A stretch of 64,000 bases of DNA, taken from Rossellomorea aquimaris. Lineage in GTDB: Bacteria > Bacillota > Bacilli > Bacillales > Bacillaceae_B. The DNA lies in contig NZ_QNRJ01000002.1 of the NCBI RefSeq assembly GCF_003315075.1, positions 340,375-404,374 of the forward strand, given 5' to 3'. Shown piece after piece: positions 1-9,500 of the stretch. Made by a program: the position numbers and the translations under genes. The notes beneath the pieces are model-generated. The model did no database searches. It saw only the letters and a list, made by a program, of their open reading frames with translations, and was not told the origin of the DNA. Position 1 is the stretch's first letter. Every line of letters begins with the position of its first letter.

Positions 1-120
1 TACCGGAAAGGCGCTCTTTGCCTTTTTGGTATGTTTGACTTATGACCTCGAGCCTCTAAGCCCCGGAGCTGGACAATTAGAAAAGCGGAGCCGACTTGGT
101 TGGCCCCACAAGCATACGGG
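1..120 (-). repeat. Partial Bacillus-type intergenic repeat, GTCCAGCTCC arm
   Basis: No ORF is credible here. On the minus strand the stretch reads as the arm of an intergenic repeat family I recognise from Bacillus genomes: a GTCCAGCTCC core (plus-strand GGAGCTGGAC at 65-74) next to a segment containing CTCGAGGTCATAAGTC (rough plus positions 38-53). A degenerate relative with the same core lies at 36168-36262. The left boundary is outside the window. B. subtilis has ctaG directly after ctaF; here a terminator and this repeat follow instead. Confidence 0.5.
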
Positions 121-138
121 AAAACCCAAACTCCACAC

Positions 139-169
139 AAAAAAAGCCAGCCATCCGGCTGACTTTTTT
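139..169 (-). terminator. Rho-independent terminator after ctaF
   Basis: On the minus strand GTCAGCC, loop GGAT, GGCTGGC form a 7-bp stem with one G-U pair, followed by seven T. It begins next to the ctaF stop codon and ends the ctaBCDEF transcript. Confidence 0.85.
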
Positions 170-171
170 CT

Positions 172-504
172 TTAGATCCATACAATCGTTACAAATGCTA
201 ACACTGTGATCAATGCAACAAGTGCACCAGAGTACAGGAACAATGCAGGTGCTTCATGACCTTTATGACTCATATGCATGAAGTAATAAAGTTGAAAAAT
301 TAGTTGAACAACTGCAAGTAAGAGGATGAAAGGTACAATAAAGTACTTATCAAAATCTCCTGCCACTGCAATGAACGCCACCAATGTTAAGAAAATCATT
401 AACATGAAGGATGTAACCTGCATTCTCATATCCTCTGCATTTTTCTTACGACGATATTCGTAATCTACACTTGGGTTACCTGAATTTGATTGTTGATTCG
501 CCAT
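172..504 (-). CDS. ctaF: Cytochrome caa3 oxidase subunit IV (CtaF)
   Basis: Small membrane subunit of the caa3 cytochrome c oxidase, 110 aa, the usual family length. Three hydrophobic segments are visible (about residues 29-48, 53-76 and 86-109) after a charged N-terminus. The segment FQLYYFMHMSHKGHE is typical of bacterial subunit IV, which helps assemble or stabilise the CuB centre. It lies 4 nt after ctaE, last gene of ctaBCDEF, and its stop adjoins a terminator. The ribosome binding site (GGTGGGA) is modest, so translation is probably coupled to ctaE. Confidence 0.93.
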   Translation of the reverse strand: MANQQSNSGNPSVDYEYRRKKNAEDMRMQVTSFMLMIFLTLVAFIAVAGDFDKYFIVPFILLLAVVQLIFQLYYFMHMSHKGHEAPALFLYSGALVALITVLAFVTIVWI

Positions 505-508
505 CAGT

Positions 509-1138
509 TTATCCCACCATTCCCATTAAGTATACTACTGTAAAGATAAATACCCATACAACGTCGATAAAATGCCAGTATAGAGAAGCTAAATAGAACT
601 TTGGAGCATTGTAAAGATTTAGTCCACGTTTAGCGTTACGAAGCATTAAGCTAACAATCCATAGAAGACCGAAAGCTACGTGCGCACCGTGGAATCCAAC
701 CAGTGTATAAAAGGCTGAACCAAATGCACTACTAGTAAAAGTATGCCCGTATTCCTTTACGTATTCACTAAACTCATAAATCTCTAGTCCCAGGAATGCT
801 GCACCTAGAAGAACTGTGACTAATAACCAAGCCTGCATGCGTTGGAAATTATAGTTCTTCATATGATACATTGCATAAACACTTGTAAGAGAACTTGTTA
901 AAAGTAACATCGTTGCAATAAATGCAAGTGGTAAATCAAAGATGTCAGCAGCAAGTGCATGACTATCACTTGGTACTCTGTCTTTAAGCGCTAAATATGT
1001 TGCGAAAAGAGATCCGAAAAGGACTGTTTCTCCACCAAGGAAAAACCAAAAGCCCATAAACTTGTTTTTTCCCTCAAGGGTTGCCTTTTCAGGGGAGGCT
1101 GGCCAGGTCTTTGGGGTAAATTTTTCTTCAGTATGCAT
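509..1138 (-). CDS. ctaE: Cytochrome caa3 oxidase subunit III (CtaE)
   Basis: Heme-copper oxidase subunit III, 209 aa, with about five membrane helices. Recognisable family segments are FWFFLGGETVLFGSLFATY near the N-terminus, LVGFHGAHVAFGLLW in the middle and YWHFIDVVWVFIF at the C-terminus. Subunit III holds no redox metal and stabilises subunit I and the proton uptake path. Its ATG overlaps the ctaD stop by one base (TAATG), so the two are translationally coupled. The length agrees with the short five-helix subunit III of Bacillus caa3 enzymes. Confidence 0.95.
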   Translation of the reverse strand: MHTEEKFTPKTWPASPEKATLEGKNKFMGFWFFLGGETVLFGSLFATYLALKDRVPSDSHALAADIFDLPLAFIATMLLLTSSLTSVYAMYHMKNYNFQRMQAWLLVTVLLGAAFLGLEIYEFSEYVKEYGHTFTSSAFGSAFYTLVGFHGAHVAFGLLWIVSLMLRNAKRGLNLYNAPKFYLASLYWHFIDVVWVFIFTVVYLMGMVG

Positions 1139-3009
1139 TATGCCTTACCCCCTTTATCATCATCCATTAAATCTTCTTTATGAACATGATATCCATGATC
1201 ATCAATTACAGAACGGAAGAACATTGCACCCAATGTGATAAGCATTCCAATTACCAGAACAGGGATTGCCCATGCTTTATCTCCATCCGATTGATACATA
1301 GCACCAAATGATGCTATGAATAACCCAAGTGAAATGATTACCGGTAGTATCGAGTTATTCGGCATATGGATATCTCCGATAGGTTCTGCCGGTGTTAAAT
1401 CTTTTTTACCTTCCATTTTTTCTAACCAATAAGCATCCAAACCACGGATAAGCGGAGTTTGCTTAAAGTTATAGAATGGTGGTGGTGATGGAATCGCCCA
1501 TTCAATGGTACGTCCGTCTCCCCATGGGTCATTAGAAACTTTAACCCCTTTGACTTGAGTCATAATGACATTAACAAGAAGTACAATAACCGCGACTCCC
1601 ATGAACCCTGCTCCAATAGAAGAGATTAAGTTTCCTGTTTCTAATCCTTGACCAGGCAAGAACTTCCAAATACGACGAGGCATGCCCATTAAACCAAGGA
1701 AATGTTGAATAAAGAATGTTAAGTGGAATCCGATAAAGAATAACCAGAAAGTGATCTTCCCCAAGAAATCACTTAACATTGTACCGAACATTTTTGGCCA
1801 GTAATAGTGAGTACCTGCCAATAGAGCAAATACTACCCCACCAACGATAACGTAGTGAAAATGGGCAACAACGAAATACGTATCATGGAACTGATAGTCA
1901 GCTGTTGCAGCTGCGTTCATGATTCCGGTTACTCCACCTGCTACGAAAGTAGGGATAAACGCAACTGCGTAGAGCATTGGAGTCGTGAAGCTGATACTTC
2001 CTCCCCACATCGTAAGGAGCCAGTTAAAGATTTTGATACCTGTAGGAACGGCAATGGCCATTGTCGCAACGGCAAAGATGGCATTTGCGATTGGTCCAAG
2101 ACCTACTGTAAACATATGGTGAGCCCAAACCATGAATCCTAAGAAACCGATAAGTACGGTCGCAAATACCATGGATGAGTAACCGAATAAACGCTTTCTG
2201 GAAAAGTGTGGAATGATCTCAGAGAAAATTCCGAAAGCAGGTAATACAAGGATGTATACCTCAGGGTGACCAAAAATCCAGAAGAAATGCTCCCAGATAA
2301 TGGTGTTACCTCCATTCGCTACATCAAAGAAATTCGATCCGAACATACGATCAAATAACATTAAGAATAATCCTACCGTTAAAGCAGGGAACGCGAATAA
2401 AATAAGTGCCGAAGTAACAAATACTGTCCATGTAAATAGGGGCATACGCATATATGTCATACCCGGAGCACGCATATTAATGATGGTTACAAGGAAGTTG
2501 ATCCCACCTATTAATGTACCTGCACCTGAAATTTGTAACCCCAGTACATAGAAATCAATCCCATGTCCTTTAGATGCCATTGCGAGTGAAGCATATGAAG
2601 TCCACCCGGCATCTGGTGCTCCACCTAAGAACCATGAAAGGTTAAGGAAAACTCCACCTGCGAAGAATAACCAAAAACCTAATGAATTCAGGAAAGGAAA
2701 TGCAACGTCACGAGCACCGATTTGTAAAGGTACAACCGCATTCATGAATGCGAATATTAACGGCATGGCCGCTAAGAAAATCATCGTTGTACCGTGCATT
2801 GTTAAAACTTCGTTGTATAAGCCGGCACTAACAAAGTCATTGTTAGGAACAGCAAGCTGTATACGAATGATAAGAGCTTCTAATCCACCGACTAAGAAGA
2901 AGAATCCTCCAGCCATAAGGTAAAGGATGGCGATCTTTTTATGGTCTACTGTTGTTAAATAGTCCCAAACAGTCGCGCCGAAGCCTTTTTTCTGTGCATA
3001 GCTACTCAC
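1138..3009 (-). CDS. ctaD: Cytochrome caa3 oxidase subunit I (CtaD)
   Basis: Catalytic subunit of the caa3 oxidase, 623 aa: reduces O2 to water at the heme a3/CuB centre and pumps protons. Visible ligands are His72 in MHGTTMIFLA (heme a), the CuB motif WIFGHPEVY near residue 245 (crosslinked His-Tyr), the paired histidines of WAHHMFTVG and the heme histidines of VVAHFHYVIVGG. A twelve-helix core is followed by a C-terminal extension with two more hydrophobic segments, as in other Bacillus CtaD. Third gene of ctaBCDEF, 29 nt after ctaC. Essential residues look intact. Confidence 0.97.
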   Translation of the reverse strand: MSSYAQKKGFGATVWDYLTTVDHKKIAILYLMAGGFFFLVGGLEALIIRIQLAVPNNDFVSAGLYNEVLTMHGTTMIFLAAMPLIFAFMNAVVPLQIGARDVAFPFLNSLGFWLFFAGGVFLNLSWFLGGAPDAGWTSYASLAMASKGHGIDFYVLGLQISGAGTLIGGINFLVTIINMRAPGMTYMRMPLFTWTVFVTSALILFAFPALTVGLFLMLFDRMFGSNFFDVANGGNTIIWEHFFWIFGHPEVYILVLPAFGIFSEIIPHFSRKRLFGYSSMVFATVLIGFLGFMVWAHHMFTVGLGPIANAIFAVATMAIAVPTGIKIFNWLLTMWGGSISFTTPMLYAVAFIPTFVAGGVTGIMNAAATADYQFHDTYFVVAHFHYVIVGGVVFALLAGTHYYWPKMFGTMLSDFLGKITFWLFFIGFHLTFFIQHFLGLMGMPRRIWKFLPGQGLETGNLISSIGAGFMGVAVIVLLVNVIMTQVKGVKVSNDPWGDGRTIEWAIPSPPPFYNFKQTPLIRGLDAYWLEKMEGKKDLTPAEPIGDIHMPNNSILPVIISLGLFIASFGAMYQSDGDKAWAIPVLVIGMLITLGAMFFRSVIDDHGYHVHKEDLMDDDKGGKA

Positions 3010-3038
3010 GATTAAACCTCCCTTTAACTAATCCCCAA

Positions 3039-4115
3039 TTAATCTTGAACTTTTAATCCCATCAGATATTCTGCAAGGGCATCAAGTTCGTCTTCCTGCA
3101 GGTTACCATATGTACCTGTCATTTTGTTACCTGGCTTATACTGTTCAGGATCTACCAGCCAATTTTTCAGCTCTTCTTTGTTGTGATCCAGAATACCTGC
3201 GATTCGAGTACGCTCACCAAATGTTGCTAAGTTAGGAGCAAGACGAGCTGATTCCGGACGTCCATCCTGAGGTGATACTGCGTGACAGCTTAAGCATTTT
3301 TGGTTGAAGATTTCTTGTCCTTGTTGTGCTAAATCAGAAGATGGGTTAGGTTCTCCTGCATTTTTCATATCTTCTACCCATGCCGTAAACTCGTCCTTAG
3401 GAAGCGCTTTTACTTTAAAGTCCATTAAAGCATGAGAAGGTCCACATAGCTCAGCACATTTTCCGTAGAATAATCCGCCTGCGTCTTTAGACTTTTCCCC
3501 ATCAAATTCAAGGAAAAATGTGTTTACGTTGTCGACGTTTGAATCAATCTTTCCTCCAGCAGCTGGAATCCAGAATGAGTGCTTAACGTCAGAAGCTGTA
3601 ACATTGAAGTAAACTCTTTGATCGGTTGGTACAACTAAATCCTGTGAAGTGATGATTTTTTCATCCTCATACTCAAATTCCCACCAGTAAAGGTTTGCGC
3701 GAACGTTTATAACTAAAGCTTCGCGATTACCATCTGCATCTTTTTTATCCATAGCCTTTGTATCAGCTAATTCGAAAGTAGACGTTACGGTCGGAACAGC
3801 CAGGATAAGAAGAAGGATGATTGGAATGACTGTCCACACGATTTCAAGTGTGTGACTTCCTTCAACCTGTTTCGGGATAGTAGTATCTCCCTTTTTTCTA
3901 CGGAAACGAATAATCGCTACCATATAGACGATAACTACTACAATGATTACTAATACCATTATTAATGTAGACAGTATCATTAAATCATATTGTGACTGTG
4001 CTACTTCACCAGCTGGCTGTAATGTGGAGAGAAATGGCTCTCCACAACCAGAAAGAACCAGCGCTAACATTGCTACAATTGAGAATAAGCGCCACTTAGA
4101 TAGCCTTGCTTTCAT
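3039..4115 (-). CDS. ctaC: Cytochrome caa3 oxidase subunit II with fused cytochrome c (CtaC)
   Basis: Electron entry subunit, 358 aa, a lipoprotein facing the outside of the membrane. The signal peptide ends in lipobox LSGC with Cys24. Two transmembrane helices follow (about 43-68 and 89-110), then a cupredoxin domain with the CuA motif CAELCGPSHALM, then a C-terminal cytochrome c domain with CLSCH heme attachment and a distal Met near GNKMTGTYG. The fused cytochrome c is what makes this caa3 rather than aa3. It is 103 nt after ctaB, a gap in which I found no convincing separate promoter. Confidence 0.97.
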   Translation of the reverse strand: MKARLSKWRLFSIVAMLALVLSGCGEPFLSTLQPAGEVAQSQYDLMILSTLIMVLVIIVVVIVYMVAIIRFRRKKGDTTIPKQVEGSHTLEIVWTVIPIILLLILAVPTVTSTFELADTKAMDKKDADGNREALVINVRANLYWWEFEYEDEKIITSQDLVVPTDQRVYFNVTASDVKHSFWIPAAGGKIDSNVDNVNTFFLEFDGEKSKDAGGLFYGKCAELCGPSHALMDFKVKALPKDEFTAWVEDMKNAGEPNPSSDLAQQGQEIFNQKCLSCHAVSPQDGRPESARLAPNLATFGERTRIAGILDHNKEELKNWLVDPEQYKPGNKMTGTYGNLQEDELDALAEYLMGLKVQD

Positions 4116-4218
4116 AGCTTAATCAAACCCCTCTTTCATGTAATATACTTTTGAATAAAACAAGGACTCATAAAAAATATCTATTTGGATTTCTTATCAG
4201 AAAGAATTCCCACTAATC

Positions 4219-5130
4219 TTATAGTACGGTAACGATAACCATCGCTACGAACAAGACAGTTAAATAATTCAGTGAATAGACAAACATAAGTTTTGACCAC
4301 TTAATATCATCTTTCATTTTGTAACCTGCGAGGCCCAGTGCTAGCCAGCCAATGTTAAAGGCTGTTGCAAGGATAAAGAAGAACATTCCTAAATCCATCA
4401 AGAAGAATGGCAAAGGCAGTAAAGCTGCAACCCATGCAACGATATGGTGCTTCGTTGTAGCAAATCCCTTTACTACGGGAAGCATCGGTATATTCGCTGC
4501 TCTGTATTCTTCCACTCTCTTCATCGCTAAAGCGTAGAAATGAGGCGGCTGCCAGATAAACATCATCAGGAATAAAACCCATGCGGTGATATCCAGATTT
4601 GCATCTACAGCTGACCAACCGATAAGTGGTGGGACCGCACCTGATATACTCCCTACAATGGTGTTACTTACGTATTTCCTCTTAGACCACATTGTATATA
4701 ATACAACGTAACTAAATACCCCAATGATTCCTATCACACCTGCAGTGACGGTGGTCATAAATAACATTATGATTCCCACTGCAATCATAATTAATCCCAA
4801 AGACAATGCTTTAGGTGCATTGATTTTACCTGTTACGGTAGGACGTCCTTTCGTACGTTCCATCAGAGGATCGATGTCTCGATCAAACACATTATTTATG
4901 GAGCAGGAACCTGCGATAATAAGGGAAGAACCTATCAATGTCAGGAACATCGTATCAAGAGAATTTAGAAAGTGTGTATTAGTAAAGTAAAAAGCTAACC
5001 ACATACCTGTAAAGGTAGTAATTAAGTTGGAATTAACGATACCAATTTTGATTAGTGCTAAAAAATCCTTCCAAGCAGTTGAGGTTGTCAAATCTGCTTC
5101 TTGAGCGTTAGTCATCATTTGACTAGACAT
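4219..5130 (-). CDS. ctaB: Protoheme IX farnesyltransferase (heme O synthase, CtaB)
   Basis: UbiA-family prenyltransferase that adds a farnesyl group to heme B to make heme O, the substrate of CtaA. The Asp-rich prenyl-diphosphate motif NNVFDRDIDPLMERTKGRP is clear, as is the later YxxxKR-like loop (YTMWSKRKYVSNT). About nine membrane helices. I start it at the ATG giving MSSQMMTNAQ because it has a strong GAGGAGG site just upstream; an upstream ATG at 5214 would add 28 unlike residues and lacks such a site. The resulting 303 aa fits the family. First gene of ctaBCDEF, divergent from ctaA. Confidence 0.95.
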   Translation of the reverse strand: MSSQMMTNAQEADLTTSTAWKDFLALIKIGIVNSNLITTFTGMWLAFYFTNTHFLNSLDTMFLTLIGSSLIIAGSCSINNVFDRDIDPLMERTKGRPTVTGKINAPKALSLGLIMIAVGIIMLFMTTVTAGVIGIIGVFSYVVLYTMWSKRKYVSNTIVGSISGAVPPLIGWSAVDANLDITAWVLFLMMFIWQPPHFYALAMKRVEEYRAANIPMLPVVKGFATTKHHIVAWVAALLPLPFFLMDLGMFFFILATAFNIGWLALGLAGYKMKDDIKWSKLMFVYSLNYLTVLFVAMVIVTVL

Positions 5131-5310
5131 TCTCTTCCTCCTCTCTATAAAAAGCCAGAGGCCAATTGCCACCTCTATACTATATAGGAAATGATTCACT
5201 ATTTCTATATCCATCTGTTAATTCATGTACAGATAAGAAATAGTATATATGCTATCAATATTATATTAAACCATATATTTTAGCCTTTTGGGGGGAGAAT
5301 TAGACAAGAA

Positions 5311-5331
5311 TGTGAAGAAATTGTGAAGAAA
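5311..5331 (+). promoter_or_regulatory. Tandem TGTGAAGAAA repeat, candidate ResD site
   Basis: TGTGAAGAAA occurs at 5311-5320 and again at 5322-5331, an 11-bp (one helical turn) direct repeat. ResD sites in Bacillus resemble TTGTGAA followed by T/A-rich sequence. The match and location between ctaA and ctaB support this; it is inference only. Confidence 0.35.
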
Positions 5332-5394
5332 GAAAAATGCAGACGTTTCTTCATATTTCTACAAACATTTTAAACCCATCATACCATAAAAAGA

Positions 5395-5409
5395 TGCTAA
5401 GCGCTTACA
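5395..5409. promoter_or_regulatory. cre-like CcpA site upstream of ctaB
   Basis: TGCTAAGCGCTTACA has the AAGCGCTT core of cre boxes flanked by TG and CA, with one extra base in the left arm compared with a perfect palindrome. B. subtilis ctaBCDEF is repressed through CcpA, which supports the call. Confidence 0.45.
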
Positions 5410-5504
5410 GATTTTGTTTTTCTGCAAATTAGTCATTATCTACTAATAGTTATTCTCTTCATATAAATATAAATCATGCTCATAATTCTGTAACATTTTA
5501 TCGG

Positions 5505-5533
5505 TTGAGTTTTACCGACCTTTTATGTATTAT
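5505..5533 (+). promoter_or_regulatory. Sigma-A promoter of ctaA
   Basis: TTGAGT, 17-bp spacer, TATTAT. The -10 ends 79 bp before the ctaA start codon. No competing promoter is visible between it and ctaA. Confidence 0.7.
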
Positions 5534-5612
5534 CGTAGGGGCATATATATTTTTCTACTATATTTATAAATTAGAAAGTGTGTAGAGTCTATTAATTAAG
5601 AAGGTGAATAGA

Positions 5613-6530
5613 TTGCATAAAGGTGTCCACAAAGGATTAAAGTGGCTTGCCGCCCTCACTACTCTTGGTATGTTATTTGTTCTATTGGGCGGAGCCCTCG
5701 TAACGAAGACCGAATCCGGTATGGGCTGCGGACGAACTTGGCCACTATGTAACGGACAATTGATTCCAAGCGATATAACGTTCGAGCTTGTCATAGAATT
5801 GGCACACCGGGTTGTCTCCGGTGGTGTAGGATTATTAGTGTTGGCATTATCGATATGGTCATGGAGAGCGATTGGATATAAGCGTGAAACAAAATTCCTT
5901 GCTGCACTCTCTTTCTTTTTCTTAGTACTGCAAGGTTTAATCGGGGCTGCCGCTGTACTCTGGGGGCAATCGGACTTCGTACTTGCCCTGCATTTTGGGA
6001 TTTCACTTATATCATTTGCTTCGATTCTATTATTAACACTTCTGATCTTTGAAGTCGATCAGAAATTTGATGCCAACTCATTGGTCATTAATAAACGGAT
6101 GAGATTCCATACAATAGGAGTCACTCTATATAGTTATATGGTTGTTTATACCGGTGCTTTAGTCAGACACACGGATTCGAGCTTAGTATGTAAAGATTGG
6201 CCGTTATGTGTCAACTCGTCTCCTGGTCTCCCCTCCAATCTGTATGAGTGGATTCAAATGGGGCATCGGACAGCAGCGGGACTCATTTTCTTATGGATTG
6301 CTTACATCACTTATATTGCGATTAAAGAGCATAAGCACCAAAAGGTTATTTATTGGGGATGGATCATCGCATTTACGCTGGTATCCCTTCAAGTCATGTC
6401 CGGAGCACTCGTGGTGTTCACAAGATTAAACTTGGGAATTGCTTTATTGCACGCTTTGATCATCTCTTGTCTATTTGGATTACTCTGTTACTTTATTCTG
6501 CTCATTTCAAGAAGTAAGCTGAAAGCATAA
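5613..6530 (+). CDS. ctaA: Heme A synthase (CtaA)
   Basis: Oxidises the C8 methyl of heme O to the formyl group of heme A for the caa3 oxidase. 305 aa, eight membrane helices in two homologous four-helix halves. Each half shows a conserved Cys pair ([12 protein letters not shown] and [11 protein letters not shown]) and heme-ligand His residues ([36 protein letters not shown]). I choose the TTG at 5613: AAGGTG lies six bases before it. A GTG at 5604 sits inside that ribosome binding site, so it is less likely. Divergent from ctaB, own promoter at 5505. Confidence 0.95.
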   Translation: MHKGVHKGLKWLAALTTLGMLFVLLGGALVTKTESGMGCGRTWPLCNGQLIPSDITFELVIELAHRVVSGGVGLLVLALSIWSWRAIGYKRETKFLAALSFFFLVLQGLIGAAAVLWGQSDFVLALHFGISLISFASILLLTLLIFEVDQKFDANSLVINKRMRFHTIGVTLYSYMVVYTGALVRHTDSSLVCKDWPLCVNSSPGLPSNLYEWIQMGHRTAAGLIFLWIAYITYIAIKEHKHQKVIYWGWIIAFTLVSLQVMSGALVVFTRLNLGIALLHALIISCLFGLLCYFILLISRSKLKA

Positions 6531-6532
6531 AA

Positions 6533-6564
6533 AAAAGGATTCCGGTCATGACCGGAATCCTTTT
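6533..6564. terminator. Bidirectional terminator between ctaA and pycA
   Basis: A perfect palindrome with arms AAAAGGATTCCGGTCA and its complement, giving A/T tracts on both sides. It serves the convergent ctaA and pycA transcripts. Confidence 0.92.
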
Positions 6565-6567
6565 AAT

Positions 6568-9500
6568 TTATGCTTTTTGAACTTCTATTAATAGGTCACC
6601 AGGACTGATGGCGTCACCATTTTGCACGTAGATGTCTTTCACTACCCCTGCAAACGGAGCTTGTACGGTCGTTTCCATTTTCATGGCTTCGGTGATCATT
6701 AAGTGATCCCCTTTTTCAACCGCCTCTCCTTTCTCTGCAATTACCTTAATCACGGTTCCAGGCATGGAAGCACCAATATGAGTCTCATTTTTAGCATCAG
6801 CTTTCATCTTGGTTGCGACTGTCGATTTAATGCTTTCATCTTTTATCACAATTTCACGTGGCTGACCATTCAGTTCAAAGTAGACGATTCGTGTACCATC
6901 TGCCTGAGCCTGGCCAATGGAAACGAGCTTGACAATAAGTGTTTTCCCGGTTTCAATTTCAACCTCGATCTCTTCACCCAGTCTCATTCCGAATAAGAAA
7001 GTAGGCGTGTCGAGAACGGAAATATCACCAAATTGATCCATTGTATGTGCGTATTCCATAAACACTTTAGGATATAGAGCATATCCAAGAGCATCGAAAC
7101 TAGTGACAGGGCGTTGCAGGTCTTCGAATAGCTTTTCTTTGAGTGCTGTGAAGTCTACGTCATCGAGGAGCTCCCCAGGTCGAACGGTTAATGGAGTGCG
7201 CCCTTTCAGAATCACGCTTTGTAAGTCTTTCGGGAATCCGCCATGGGGCTGACCCAGATATCCTTCGAATAACTCAACCACTGAATCAGGGAAATCGATC
7301 TTTTCCCCTTTTTCAATGACATCTTTCTCTGACAGATCATTCTGAACCATGAACAACGCCATATCCCCGACAACTTTTGATGAAGGAGTAACCTTTACGA
7401 TATCCCCAAAGAGGTGGTTGACCCTTGCATACATTTCTTTTACTTCTTCCCAGCGATGACCCAATCCTACAGCTTTTGCCTGCTGCTGAAGGTTACTATA
7501 TTGTCCCCCGGGCATTTCGTGCTTGTAGACCTCTGAATGAGGAGACATCATGCCGCTCTCAAAGTCTGTATAGTATTTTCGAACGTCTTCCCAGTAGTGG
7601 GAAAGAGTCTCCAGTGATTGAATATCTACATTCGGTTCTCTTTCGGTTCCTTTCAAGGCGTAATAAAGTGTATTGGCACTTGGTTGAGAAGTTAATCCAG
7701 ACATCGTGCTAAGGGCTGTGTCGACAATATCCACACCTGCTTCAACGGCTCTTGCGTAAGTGTATATACCGTTTCCACTTGTATCATGGGTGTGTAAGTG
7801 GATAGGCAGACTGACCGTATCTTTCAGTTCTGAAATAAGCCGGTAGGCCGCCTGTGGTTTTAAGAGCCCCGCCATGTCTTTAATCGCTAAAATATGTGCT
7901 CCGCTTGCTTCTAACTCTTTTGCCAGATTCTTATAGTAATCAATACTATATTTGGTCCGGGTAGGATCTTCAATGTCCCCTGTATAACAAATGGCTGCCT
8001 CGGCGATTTTCCCGCTTTGTCTCACCGCATCAATGGCTACTTCCATCCCCTTGACCCAGTTTAAACTGTCAAATATCCTGAAGACGTCAATACCTGCGAA
8101 TGCTGATTTCTCAACAAATTCTTTAATGACATTATCGGGGTAGTTCTTATATCCAACGGCATTTGATGCTCTCAGCAGCATTTGGAATAGAACATTGGGA
8201 ATGTCCTCTCTCATTGTTAATAATCGATTCCAGGGATCTTCCTTTAGAAAACGGTAGGCTACATCAAACGTTGCCCCTCCCCACATTTCATAGGAGAACA
8301 TATCTGGAAGCAGGTGGGATGTCGGTTCTGCAATTTGCTTCAGATCATTGGTTCTGACACGCGTAGCCAGTAAAGATTGGTGAGCATCCCTGAAAGTTGT
8401 ATCAGTAAGGAGCACTGAGTTTTGTTCCTTGACCCAATTAACCAACCCTTCTGCACCATGTTGATCTAAAATTTGCTTTGTCCCAGGTTTGAAGTCTTGT
8501 TTCAAGTCAAGAGCGGGAATCCTTGGCTTTGAAAATACAGGCTTTTTCTTCTTCTCGATTCCCGGGAAACCGTTCACGGTTACATTTCCGATATAAGAAA
8601 GCATCTTTGTGCCACGGTCTTTTCGTTTCGGAAAAATAAACAGTTCAGGTGTCGTGTCAATAAAGGATGTATCGTATTTACCTGTTATAAAGTTTTCATG
8701 CTTAACGACATTTTCCAGGAAAGGAATATTCGTCTTGATTCCACGTATTCTAAATTCTTGAAGATTTCTGACCATTTTGGATGCAGCTTGTTCAAATGTC
8801 AAAGCCCACGTGGACAGTTTAACAAGAAGGGAATCATAGTATGGAGTAATGACGGCTCCCTGGAACCCGTTACCTGCATCCAATCGAACCCCGAATCCGC
8901 CGCCTGAACGGTAAGCCATGATCTTGCCGGTGTCAGGCATAAAGTTGTTCAATGGATCTTCTGTCGTCACACGGGATTGAATCGCAAACCCATTTGTCCG
9001 GATTTCTTCTTGAACAGGTATGCCAAGCTTACTACTATGTAGTGCATGACCTTCGGCAATCATTAATTGTGATTGAACGATATCCACTCCGGTAACCATT
9101 TCCGTAATCGTATGCTCTACTTGAACGCGAGGGTTTACCTCGATGAAATAGAACTGCTCATTTGCAACGAGGAATTCAACCGTGCCTGCGTTCACATACT
9201 TTACTTTATCCATCAACCGGACCGCTGCCTCACAAATATCCTCTCTCAACTGATCACTCAAAGATACGGATGGTGCTATTTCTACTACCTTTTGGTGACG
9301 TCTCTGGATGGAACAATCGCGTTCATATAAGTGAATAATATTGCCGTCTTCGTCCCCAAGTATTTGAACTTCTATATGTTTAGGATTCTCAACAAATTTC
9401 TCAACATAAATTTCATCATTACCAAAAGCTGCTTTTGCTTCAGATTTAGCGCGCTCGTAAGCTTCCTTTAAGCTTTCCAGGTTACGGACGATACGCATTC

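Larger units (their letters stand above)
5131..5612. other. ctaB-ctaA divergent regulatory region
   Basis: 480 bp without a gene. It holds the ctaA promoter (5505-5533), a cre-like site (5395-5409) and a tandem TGTGAAGAAA repeat (5311-5331). In B. subtilis ctaA and ctaBCDEF are divergent and need ResD, and ctaBCDEF is subject to CcpA repression, so the sites are where one expects control elements. I did not find a clean sigma-A promoter for ctaB. Confidence 0.6.
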
